From Syntrophobacterales bacterium (lineage in GTDB: Bacteria > Desulfobacterota > Desulfobaccia > Desulfobaccales > 0-14-0-80-60-11), in the NCBI GenBank assembly GCA_023229795.1, contig JALNYP010000071.1, positions 1-18,344 of the forward strand: 18,344 bases of DNA. Direction: 5' to 3'. The stretch's first letter is position 1, and every line of letters begins with the position of its first letter. A program made the translations under genes and the position numbers. Of this stretch, positions 1-6,183 are shown one piece after another. The notes beneath the pieces are model-generated. The model was not told where the DNA came from and did no database searches. It saw nothing but the letters and a program-made list of their open reading frames with translations.

Positions 1-869
1 GCCTCTCCTTCCTCTATATATGGCACCGCTGGTTCACCGTCGGCAGGGGTCGCTGACAAGATGGCGCAGTCCCCCCACCCCACCGACGAGGGCAGTCAAG
101 GGCTGTCAAGGGGCGAAGGGGGCAGTATGGGAGGTTTTTGGTGCTCATAGGCAAAAAATGGCTGCTTGTGAGCCTCGTGGAGATGCGACGACCTCGGCCC
201 TGGCAAGGGTTCAGGCCAGGGCAAAATGGCCCTTTTTCTTCCGAAAATAGAGATTATACGAAGAAAAGGCTGCCTCCCGCCAGATCATCACCTGGGGTGT
301 GGCTTGGTCGCCGCTGGCCCCTTGACCTTCCGGATGGGGTGATAAGGATATTGGCTCCCCACCGGTACGCCGAGGTGTCCTTCTGGAGCCTTAGGCAAAT
401 GGTGGCCAAGCCTATTGGGTTGAGCCTGGTCCCTCGACAACTTCTCGTTGGTAGCCCATCTTTAGGATCATCCGGACGACCTCAGCCTTACCCATGCAAC
501 TCCCCTAAAATTTCCCGAACGTCTGTCTGTGATTCAAGCTTGAGGATAGCTTGCTTAGCCGCTAAAGGTAACCCGCTCACGGAATTGGCCCTGAAATCTG
601 CACTTTTAACCGCCTTCCTCTGGGGTGAGCCATTCCTCCGAAAAAAAGTCAGAGCTGCTAAAACCTGGTTTCGACTCCGAGGATCTCCTTCTGCGGTCAA
701 TGTATAGGTCTTCTCCCTCAGGGAGTGCTGGCTTTACGTGATTGGACGAAAGCTCGGAGGCTACGATAGATGCATCATTTTCTACCCATGGTATGAGGGC
801 TGAGCAACGTCATTGTCCATTATCCCCGCCAAAGGGGCATGGTTATCATGTCCACCTTCCTTTATAAAC
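1..869. other. Region without a recognisable gene
   Basis: No ORF here has recognisable domains. A 189-codon plus-strand frame (138-707) is rich in Arg, Pro, Ser and Leu with no motif and reads like a chance frame. The most protein-like candidate is the minus-strand ORF at 488-700, listed separately. There is a short direct repeat (GTCAAGGG twice, around 95-116). Composition is mixed and becomes AT-rich after about 855. It may be decayed element DNA. Confidence 0.5.
488..700 (-). CDS. Possible small protein, unrecognised
   Basis: A 70-codon frame starting with TTG at 700, with a GGGAG-like sequence upstream on the minus strand. The N-terminal part is basic. The C-terminal part looks like an amphipathic helix (AAKQAILKLESQTDVREILG). 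A second frame of about 27 codons starts with ATG inside the last codons of this one (ATGGGTAA overlap) and begins MGKAEVVRMILKMGYQ before an early stop. That overlapping arrangement resembles a toxin-antitoxin pair whose second gene is broken, but I recognise neither product. It could equally be a chance frame. Confidence 0.25.
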   Translation of the reverse strand: MTAEGDPRSRNQVLAALTFFRRNGSPQRKAVKSADFRANSVSGLPLAAKQAILKLESQTDVREILGELHG

Positions 870-939
870 CATATCTACCTGATATATTAATAAACTTTAG
901 CTTCTCCTGCGCAGGAAAGATATATAAGGTAGAAATATG
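870..939. repeat. Nested inverted repeats in AT-rich DNA
   Basis: An imperfect inverted repeat joins 870-886 (CATATCTACCTGATATA) and 921-939 (TATATAAGGTAGAAATATG). Between the arms lies a perfect 12-bp palindrome, TCCTGCGCAGGA, at 905-916. The surrounding 150 bases are much more AT-rich than the flanks. The structure sits about 420 bases upstream of the short recombinase gene. Role unknown; a recombination site, operator or origin element are all possible. Confidence 0.5.
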
Positions 940-972
940 TCATTTATTCCTTCGTTATTTAACCTATATAAT

Positions 973-1001
973 TTGACTTATTAGCATTTAATTATTACAG
1001 T
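973..1001 (+). promoter_or_regulatory. Candidate sigma70-type promoter upstream of the short recombinase
   Basis: TTGACT at 973-978 and TACAGT at 996-1001 are separated by 17 bases, within an AT-rich stretch. Another TATAAT hexamer lies at 967-972 without a good -35. The predicted transcript would start near 1008 and run about 350 bases before the recombinase ATG at 1355. Confidence 0.4.
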
Positions 1002-1109
1002 ATGATTGCAGGATTTTTTGAGGGTCAGAGGATCATGGGACCAGGAAAAGAGAAGAAAATCAATGGGTAGGAAGTATCTGAACAAACGAAGCGGTTGGAG
1101 GAAAGGAAT

Positions 1110-1354
1110 CAGTTAGTCAAATTCTCCGGGAATTGGCAGCAAAAACTGAATATATGAAACACGGAGAGGCCTGCGACCATAAATGGCTTCTTCATCTTGA
1201 TGAAGAACGGCCACGGAATGATGACCCCAGGCTTCATCTCCTGTCGAGGAGCCCGGCTTCACTACCACCACGAGGAGGCCGACCTCATTCATCAACCACC
1301 CGTCCCAAATGGGCGCCTTGGATGCGTGAAGCATTTGCAGGGGGGAAATAAACG
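1110..1354 (+). other. Leader region of the recombinase, possibly a decayed small zinc-finger ORF
   Basis: Two overlapping plus-strand frames look partly protein-like. The frame ending at 1351 contains GEACDHKWLLHLDEERP, and a second frame contains ISCRGARLHYHHEEADLIHQ. Spliced by one frameshift near 1200-1215 they would give a Cys/His-rich small protein, but no single open frame spans both. The first frame ends with TAA only 3 bases before the recombinase ATG. I cannot name a family, and the whole stretch may be non-coding. Confidence 0.25.
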
Positions 1355-1969
1355 ATGGCTAAACGTCGGATTCCTGAAGTTCTCATTTCCTTGGAACAGG
1401 ACCTGCTTCTACAGCGATTCCTGGATGAACCTGAGCCCGTACACCGTGGCCGGCCGTTGGACCCGCTCGCCCGCCTTCGGGATCTCTGCATGGTGCGCCT
1501 CATGCTCAACGCCGGGCTGCGGGTGGCTGAGGTTGTCAACCTGAAGGTCCGGGACCTGGAGCCTGACTCCGGCCGACTTATGGTGCGCCAGGGGAAGGGC
1601 GGGAAGGATCGGGCGGTATGGGTGTCCGACGCCGACGTGAAGCTCGTCGAGGGATACCTGGCGGCGCGTCCTGGTGCGCATGGCTCCCAGGATCATATTT
1701 TCCTCAATCGGTTCGAGCGAAAGCTCACGACTCGGTATTTGCAGTGGATGCTCAGGGAGTATGGCGAGGCGGCGGGGATCGCCAAGCAGCTCCATCCCCA
1801 CATGCTCCGCCACACCTTCGCCACGGACCTGCTCCGGGCCACCAAGAACCTCAGGCTGGTCCAGAAGGCCCTGGGCCATAGTGATGTGAAGACGACGGTG
1901 ATTTATACTCATATCGTGGATGACGAGTTACAGGACGCCATGCAGAACTTTAGGGGAGGGAGGGAGTGA
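1355..1969 (+). CDS. Short tyrosine recombinase, catalytic domain only
   Basis: A 204-residue site-specific recombinase of the tyrosine integrase (Xer-like) family, predicted to cut and rejoin DNA through a 3'-phosphotyrosine. All catalytic positions are visible: R56 in GLRVAEV, a lysine in GKGGK (K81 or K84), H149-x-x-R152 in HPHMLRH, H175 in LGHSD and Y184 in IYTHI. The spacing from H149 to Y184 is the same as I recall for XerD. The N-terminal core-binding domain of about 90 residues found in XerC/D is missing; only about 35 residues precede the catalytic fold. The ATG is preceded by AGGGGGGA at 1339-1346. The gene ends at a strong terminator and converges on the HU-like gene. It may resolve element multimers or act on a nearby site. 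It is a different branch from the integrase at 7257. Confidence 0.88.
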   Translation: MAKRRIPEVLISLEQDLLLQRFLDEPEPVHRGRPLDPLARLRDLCMVRLMLNAGLRVAEVVNLKVRDLEPDSGRLMVRQGKGGKDRAVWVSDADVKLVEGYLAARPGAHGSQDHIFLNRFERKLTTRYLQWMLREYGEAAGIAKQLHPHMLRHTFATDLLRATKNLRLVQKALGHSDVKTTVIYTHIVDDELQDAMQNFRGGRE

Positions 1970-1995
1970 TGGCAACCTCAGTGGCAGGATGATTG

Positions 1996-2026
1996 GGGCC
2001 GGGGCCTCCCCCGGCCCTATCTTTTT
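1996..2026 (+). terminator. Intrinsic terminator of the short recombinase gene
   Basis: A perfect 9-bp GC stem (GGGCCGGGG at 1996-2004, CCCCGGCCC at 2009-2017) with a 4-base loop is followed by TATCTTTTT. The T-run overlaps the stop codon of the convergent HU-like gene. The opposite strand has no T-run after the hairpin, so it should work in the plus direction. Confidence 0.85.
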
Positions 2027-2318
2027 ATGCCGACGGCGGCACCGTTGCCAGCTCCCCCTTGAACTCCACCGCGGGCTTGAACCGCACCGTCTCCCGGGCC
2101 GCTATCTCATGGTCACCTTTCGTCCCGAAGTGATTGTAAATCTTCCGGGCGACCAGGGTGCGGCGGTTGAACGTCCCGAAGCCATGCAGATGCACCTTGC
2201 CGGCCCCCAGGATGGTCCCCTTGATGGTCCCCAGGGTGGCCTCGACCACCGCGGCCACGTCTTTCTTGGTAAACCCGGTCTCTTCCGCTACTTTGATGAT
2301 GAGCTGAGCCTTGTTCAT
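2025..2318 (-). CDS. HU/IHF-family DNA-bending protein, variant arm
   Basis: A 97-residue histone-like DNA-binding protein that as a dimer would bend and compact DNA and may help replication or recombination of the element. The family pattern is clear: MNKAQLIIKVAEETGFTKKD at the N-terminus, VHLHGFGTF in the middle, then VRFKPA near the C-terminus. The beta-arm is odd: the usual GRNPxTG tip is replaced by a sequence around YNHFGTKGDH, so the DNA-intercalating proline of the Asn-Pro pair is absent. I chose the ATG at 2318 rather than 2324, because GGAGG lies 7 bases before the former and too close to the latter. It sits between the recombinase and the motif-rich intergenic region, so a role at the candidate origin is plausible. 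A normal chromosomal HU is unlikely given the context. Confidence 0.85.
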   Translation of the reverse strand: MNKAQLIIKVAEETGFTKKDVAAVVEATLGTIKGTILGAGKVHLHGFGTFNRRTLVARKIYNHFGTKGDHEIAARETVRFKPAVEFKGELATVPPSA

Positions 2319-2341
2319 GATCATCCCTCCCTGTTGGTTGA

Positions 2342-2356
2342 CCTGGCGACGCCAGG
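2342..2356. promoter_or_regulatory. Palindrome upstream of the HU-like gene, candidate operator
   Basis: CCTGGCG - A - CGCCAGG forms a perfect 7-bp inverted repeat with one central base, 24 bases upstream of the HU-like start codon. It could be a repressor operator or a hairpin in the leader of the mRNA. Confidence 0.4.
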
Positions 2357-2363
2357 AGAATTA

Positions 2364-2769
2364 GATGGACATGGTTAATTAATGAAATAAATTAATTAGT
2401 TACAGTTCGGATTTTGCCAAAATACCCAAAAATGTCTATCGAGTACCCCTTCGCAGAAAAAACTAAATCAAATAAAATCTTCCACAGGATCATCTATATA
2501 TTGTTATGGGTGTGATAGACATTTTTGACATTCTTTTTAGGTAAGCTATTTAAAATAATGGCAAAAGCCCATGTCCAAGCTATTTTGCTAAGTCATTGAT
2601 ATGCCGTCGAAGCCTTACCAGTCCTACATCTCTCATAAATGTCCATCTCCACCCTTCTAAATAAAACTTATAAATGTCCTTCAAAGAGCAGCTTCAGAAA
2701 ATTCAAAATGCCCATCAAAGAGGGACACAGAAAAACACAAACATCTCTTTATTACTGCGAATGTCCATC
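2364..2769. repeat. Seven copies of ATGTCCATC-type motif, candidate replication origin
   Basis: The 9-mer ATGTCCATC and close variants occur at 2364-2372 (minus), 2432-2440 (plus, ATGTCTATC), 2514-2522 (minus, same variant), 2639-2647 (plus), 2674-2682 (plus, ATGTCCTTC), 2708-2716 (plus, ATGCCCATC) and 2761-2769 (plus). The two ATGTCTATC copies belong to a perfect 14-bp inverted repeat (2427-2440 and 2514-2527). The copies at 2639, 2674 and 2708 are spaced 34-35 bases apart. The last copy lies inside the end of the primase-helicase gene. The gap 2325-2751 is AT-rich and has no credible gene. Repeated sites in AT-rich DNA beside a replication gene are typical of iteron-like origins; they could instead be operators of a regulator. 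Confidence 0.6.
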
Positions 2770-5700
2770 AACATCGGCTTTTTCAAATTCCTGGGAAGGT
2801 ATATCAAAGTCATATCGTTTGGCGTTAATCGACCTGAGGCGGCGTATTACCCGGTTAAATTTAGGATCAACCCGATATCCCTTCTGGGTATTGGAATTGA
2901 TTAAATGGTTCCGAAGAAAGAACTGCATGTCCCGCTGGACCGTCTTGGGCTCAATGTCAAATTCTTCCACCAGCTCCGACTTTTTAACCGTTTCGCCATC
3001 CGGGCATCGCCAGAGCCGCCCTATGATATAGCGGAAACGGTTGGCAGCTTTCTCCGGCCCATCAAGAATCTTGTCCATTTCTTGTTGGATTTTCTCTATC
3101 CCCTCAAGGCCATGGGCTTGAAGGTAGGATCGAGTATATCTACCCAGGTCGCAGTTTTCCGCCTCATAGACCTCCTCCAGGAAGTCACAGGCTGCGGAAA
3201 CGTGCCAAGGCTGAACAATCACCTGGGAAAAATCCTCAGAGGTTGAAAGGTCCAAGATGGCACTGGCGACGCTCAGGCGCGCCATGGTCTTGCGGAAGTC
3301 TGCTGCATAGACGATGGGAAGGTCGTCGGCGCCAGCGAACTTGTGGCTGAGGTATTGAGCAATCTTTTTGACGTAGGCGGCGGTGTCAAAGCTATTGCCA
3401 CTATCTTCAGTGCTCCAAACGATTTGCTCGGGTTTGAGGTTCCAGGCGTAAAAGATAAGGGCCTGGAGGTCCTCAGATTCAATTCGCCGGGGATTTTCCG
3501 CGGGATCCTTAGGAAAGTAAATCTTTGTCTTGTCCTCAATATCCCAAGAGGCCACGAACATCGCCAGGTCAATGCGGCGAATCATCATGACGGGGAAGAT
3601 CCCCTTGATGGACTCGCAGCAGTACCTGAAGCTATCCATGGTCCGCTGTTCCCAGAAATGACGCTGGTCCTTGGGGTTGCAGTTAAAGATCACCCGGGTG
3701 CAGGACTCGAAGACCTTATTCTGGATTCGGTCAATCCGAGTGAGCCCGGTGTCCATGCCCTCGGCCATGGTTTTCAATTCTTCCTGCTTAATGTCCTGGG
3801 CCTCGTCCACGATCAAGGCCTGGCGGCTCATTTTCAGGAAAGCGCCGGCCTTGACCCGCCATCCTTTGCGCTCGTCGTGCTCGCAGGCATAGGTAAGGCC
3901 CGTCCGGGACGCCGTTATGCCGCTCACCCGGCTGCCAACCTTGGCATAATCCAAAATCCCCTGACTGATACTGGTCTTGCCGGTGCCGGTGTCACCCACG
4001 GTGATGGCGGCCAGCCAACCGCGGATGCGGCCGTCGCCCGGGAAGTCAATCCAGAGAGGGGAGCACAGGGTCAAAAGCACCCCCCGATGAATTGCCTCAC
4101 GTTCATAAATTCGGGTGACATGCAGGCTGAGATCCTCGATGATCTCCCCAGGGTCCATTTGCCGTAGCTTCTCCAGGCTGGTCCGGCCCTTCTCCAATGT
4201 GAAGGCCTGGTAATCCTCTTCCAGCCTGTTCAGCTTATCGATAATCATGGTGGGCTGCTGGTCCCGGTAGGACGTGACTACCCTGCCGGTGGCCTGGTAC
4301 TTGCCAATCTCGACCATGCCGCCACCGATGACATAGACAGGCTTTTCGACCAACTCCAGGCGCTCCGGAGCCATGGGGCCCACCACTTGATGGGCATAGA
4401 CCTCCCGTATCGTGGTCCGGTCCTGATCCTCCACCCGGATCGCTGGGCGCCGGTCCTTATCGCAGACATACTCCTGCAGGTGTTTTTTGAGCTGGCCCTC
4501 GGTGGCTCGGACGCTGGCAATCATCACCCGTTCCCCCAGGGGGACCACGATATCTTTGAGGCAGGACCTTATATTGCCCTCTGGGCCGACGCCTGAACAT
4601 TTCCCGTCCTTGATGGCCCCACAATTGGTAACTCTCACCTTGGTTACCGCGTGATAGGCGACGGTATTCTCTCCGAAGACCTGAATGGGCACCGTCACGC
4701 GCCGGCCGGCGTACTGCTCATAATCAATTTGCTCGAAGCCGTTAATGGGGACAGGCGGCTCCAGGTGGCTGGTAGGGGTGGCATAGGCGTGGGGCGCAGC
4801 CTGTTGAACCAATTCTTTCAGCCGGGCCCCTGAGCCCCCGTCTTTGATGATCCAGTCGGTGGCGTCCTTATGCTTCTTGTCTATCTTTTGAAGGTCATAG
4901 AGCCATACCACCCGGACCGAGAGGACCTGCCCAGTCTTGACGAGCTCCTCGAAAGCTGGCAGGACAAGGCCATGCACAGCTTCCGCGCCTTCCTTGTCGC
5001 AATCATAGAGCACGACGAGATGGTGGCCGACGAAATGCTTTGCCCACTCAGCTTGAAAACTCCGGGCCCCATTCGTGGAAGAGACGCCGATGTACCCCGT
5101 CTCCTGTTCCACCAGCATGGCGTCGAACTCCCCTTCGGTGATGACCACCGTGGATCCCGGGGGCGCCGCGGCCAGGCGGTCCAGTCCCCATAACCGCCTT
5201 TGCCCATAACCGGACCAGTTGAGGGTTTTGGGCTCCTTCTTGGAGTTGTGATAGCGGATATTTACCAGCCGGGGGCCGGCCGGGGTCACGTCGAACACCG
5301 GGAAGGTGTTGCGCTCCTTTTTGGTACACCAGCCGACCCGGAACTTGGCGATGCTCGCGTCGGTGAGCCCACGCTTCTCGTGGAGGTACTGGAGCACTTC
5401 GGGGGCGATGTTCTTCTGGAAAGCCTCAACGTGACCCATGGTTGGCGGCGGACGGTCAGGGCGGCCATTACCGTTGTCATGTCCTGCTGCTTTAGCATAA
5501 TGCCTAAAGGCATCTCCAGGGGTGACGAAAGGGCCAAACTCGGAGGCGATCTGAAAAAGCCCCTTAGACAGTTGCCCCATGCCCCCGGGCCCGGGCTCCC
5601 CGAAGTCAGTGTAAATGCCACGAACATTAGGGTCGTTCCCGATGTTTATGGCCGCTGAGGGATTTTTGTCTTCCCGGTAGAGGGAATGGCAGGGTAACCA

Positions 5701-5814
5701 CCCATTTGCATTGGGCTGAGCCCCGGCAGCGGGACGAACCCCTAAGGACCGAAACTCTGCCTCGACGTCGATCTTGGCGAGGATCTCCGCGCGTCTACTT
5801 GATCTTTCGTCCAT
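2752..5814 (-). CDS. TOPRIM primase - MCM-type helicase fusion, replication protein
   Basis: A 1020-residue protein predicted to prime and unwind DNA for replication of the element. Residues 35-115 resemble a primase zinc-binding region, but most of the usual cysteines are lost (only C42-H43). Residues 220-325 are a TOPRIM fold: TEGEFDA (E227), LYDCD (D271, D273) and DATDWI. Residues 365-520 resemble an MCM N-terminal region with C398, C406, C418 and C451. The AAA+ core (565-760) follows MCM closely: RIRGWLAAITVGDTGTGK (Walker A, 607-614), GLTYACEHDE, ALIVDEAQD (Walker B, D670-E671), FNCNP (sensor 1) and IRRIDLAMF (arginine finger near R747). Sensor 2 lies near R841-R846. A winged helix occupies about 940-990. 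I start at ATG 5814, preceded by AAGG; the frame is open upstream to 6120 but that part does not look coding. It is divergent from the repressor gene. Confidence 0.85.
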   Translation of the reverse strand: MDERSSRRAEILAKIDVEAEFRSLGVRPAAGAQPNANGWLPCHSLYREDKNPSAAINIGNDPNVRGIYTDFGEPGPGGMGQLSKGLFQIASEFGPFVTPGDAFRHYAKAAGHDNGNGRPDRPPPTMGHVEAFQKNIAPEVLQYLHEKRGLTDASIAKFRVGWCTKKERNTFPVFDVTPAGPRLVNIRYHNSKKEPKTLNWSGYGQRRLWGLDRLAAAPPGSTVVITEGEFDAMLVEQETGYIGVSSTNGARSFQAEWAKHFVGHHLVVLYDCDKEGAEAVHGLVLPAFEELVKTGQVLSVRVVWLYDLQKIDKKHKDATDWIIKDGGSGARLKELVQQAAPHAYATPTSHLEPPVPINGFEQIDYEQYAGRRVTVPIQVFGENTVAYHAVTKVRVTNCGAIKDGKCSGVGPEGNIRSCLKDIVVPLGERVMIASVRATEGQLKKHLQEYVCDKDRRPAIRVEDQDRTTIREVYAHQVVGPMAPERLELVEKPVYVIGGGMVEIGKYQATGRVVTSYRDQQPTMIIDKLNRLEEDYQAFTLEKGRTSLEKLRQMDPGEIIEDLSLHVTRIYEREAIHRGVLLTLCSPLWIDFPGDGRIRGWLAAITVGDTGTGKTSISQGILDYAKVGSRVSGITASRTGLTYACEHDERKGWRVKAGAFLKMSRQALIVDEAQDIKQEELKTMAEGMDTGLTRIDRIQNKVFESCTRVIFNCNPKDQRHFWEQRTMDSFRYCCESIKGIFPVMMIRRIDLAMFVASWDIEDKTKIYFPKDPAENPRRIESEDLQALIFYAWNLKPEQIVWSTEDSGNSFDTAAYVKKIAQYLSHKFAGADDLPIVYAADFRKTMARLSVASAILDLSTSEDFSQVIVQPWHVSAACDFLEEVYEAENCDLGRYTRSYLQAHGLEGIEKIQQEMDKILDGPEKAANRFRYIIGRLWRCPDGETVKKSELVEEFDIEPKTVQRDMQFFLRNHLINSNTQKGYRVDPKFNRVIRRLRSINAKRYDFDIPSQEFEKADVDGHSQ

Positions 5815-5959
5815 GTATGGCCTTTTCTTCCCGAAGTTTTTGGCGGTGAGCCTTTTCCTGGTCCTTCCAAAACATTTCAAGCTGATCGTGGACCAGCTTT
5901 TCAGCCAAGAGTCGATCGTTGGGCCGAAGAAAATGAACCTTAGGTTGTTGCCGAGACAA
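5795..5959 (-). CDS. Small charged protein overlapping the primase-helicase start
   Basis: A 54-codon frame, TTG at 5959 to TAG at 5795-5797, whose end overlaps the first 20 bases of the primase-helicase gene in another frame. The predicted product is helical and strongly charged, containing HFLRPNDRLLAEKLVHDQLE and then EKAHRQKLREEKA. The overlap suggests translational coupling. I do not recognise a family. The TTG start is uncertain: it coincides with a possible -10 element, and an internal ATG would leave only about 26 codons. Confidence 0.45.
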   Translation of the reverse strand: MSRQQPKVHFLRPNDRLLAEKLVHDQLEMFWKDQEKAHRQKLREEKAIHGRKIK

Positions 5960-6175
5960 TATGCTCTATAGTCATAATTTGTCAAGCCATTTTGTCCATA
6001 TTGTCTGACTACTTTACATCTGACAGTATTTAAGCATCTAAGGCTTTTGAGGTTTCTTCGGAATTTTTTCAGTGATAATGGGCGGCTCAAGCTAAAAAGA
6101 ATACTGCGGCCTCCTCCCAAATTAGCTAAAAAACCCCAAATAAATATCTTGACAATCGTGACAAATTGACATAAT
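5955..6175. promoter_or_regulatory. Divergent control region between repressor and replication genes
   Basis: Six TTGTC/GACAA pentamers occur at 5955, 5979, 5992, 6001, 6151 and 6160. AATTTGTCA at 5976-5984 is the inverse of TGACAAATT at 6159-6167. On the plus strand TTGACA (6149-6154) with CATAAT (6170-6175, 15-base spacing) or TAATTA (6172-6177, 17-base spacing) would transcribe the repressor. On the minus strand TTGACA (5980-5985) with TATTGT (5956-5961, 18-base spacing) would transcribe the replication gene. The pentamers overlap both promoters, as expected for CI operators; the assignment to this repressor is inferred. Confidence 0.55.
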
Positions 6176-6183
6176 TAAGTCCC

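Noticed and set aside
138..707. 189-codon plus-strand frame
   Set aside because: No domain or motif, odd Arg/Pro/Ser/Leu-rich composition and no convincing ribosome-binding site; probably a chance frame.
1..1354. Second copy of the tRNA-Leu 3' end (left attachment site)
   Set aside because: By eye, short tRNA-like bits such as GGTTTCGACTCC near 667 do not match the tRNA-Leu 3' sequence beyond a few bases.
2461..2530. DnaA box near TCTTCCACA
   Set aside because: Two mismatches to TTATCCACA and no cluster, so not supported.
2364..2769. CRISPR array
   Set aside because: The repeated unit is only 9 bases, in both orientations and with irregular spacing, unlike CRISPR repeats, and no cas gene is present.
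3343..4167. 274-codon plus-strand frame antisense to the primase-MCM gene
   Set aside because: It mirrors the well-supported minus-strand gene and has no recognisable motif.
5815..6120. N-terminal extension of the primase-MCM frame
   Set aside because: The translated part is basic and unlike any domain, overlaps the promoter/operator region and a small ORF, and lacks a ribosome-binding site.
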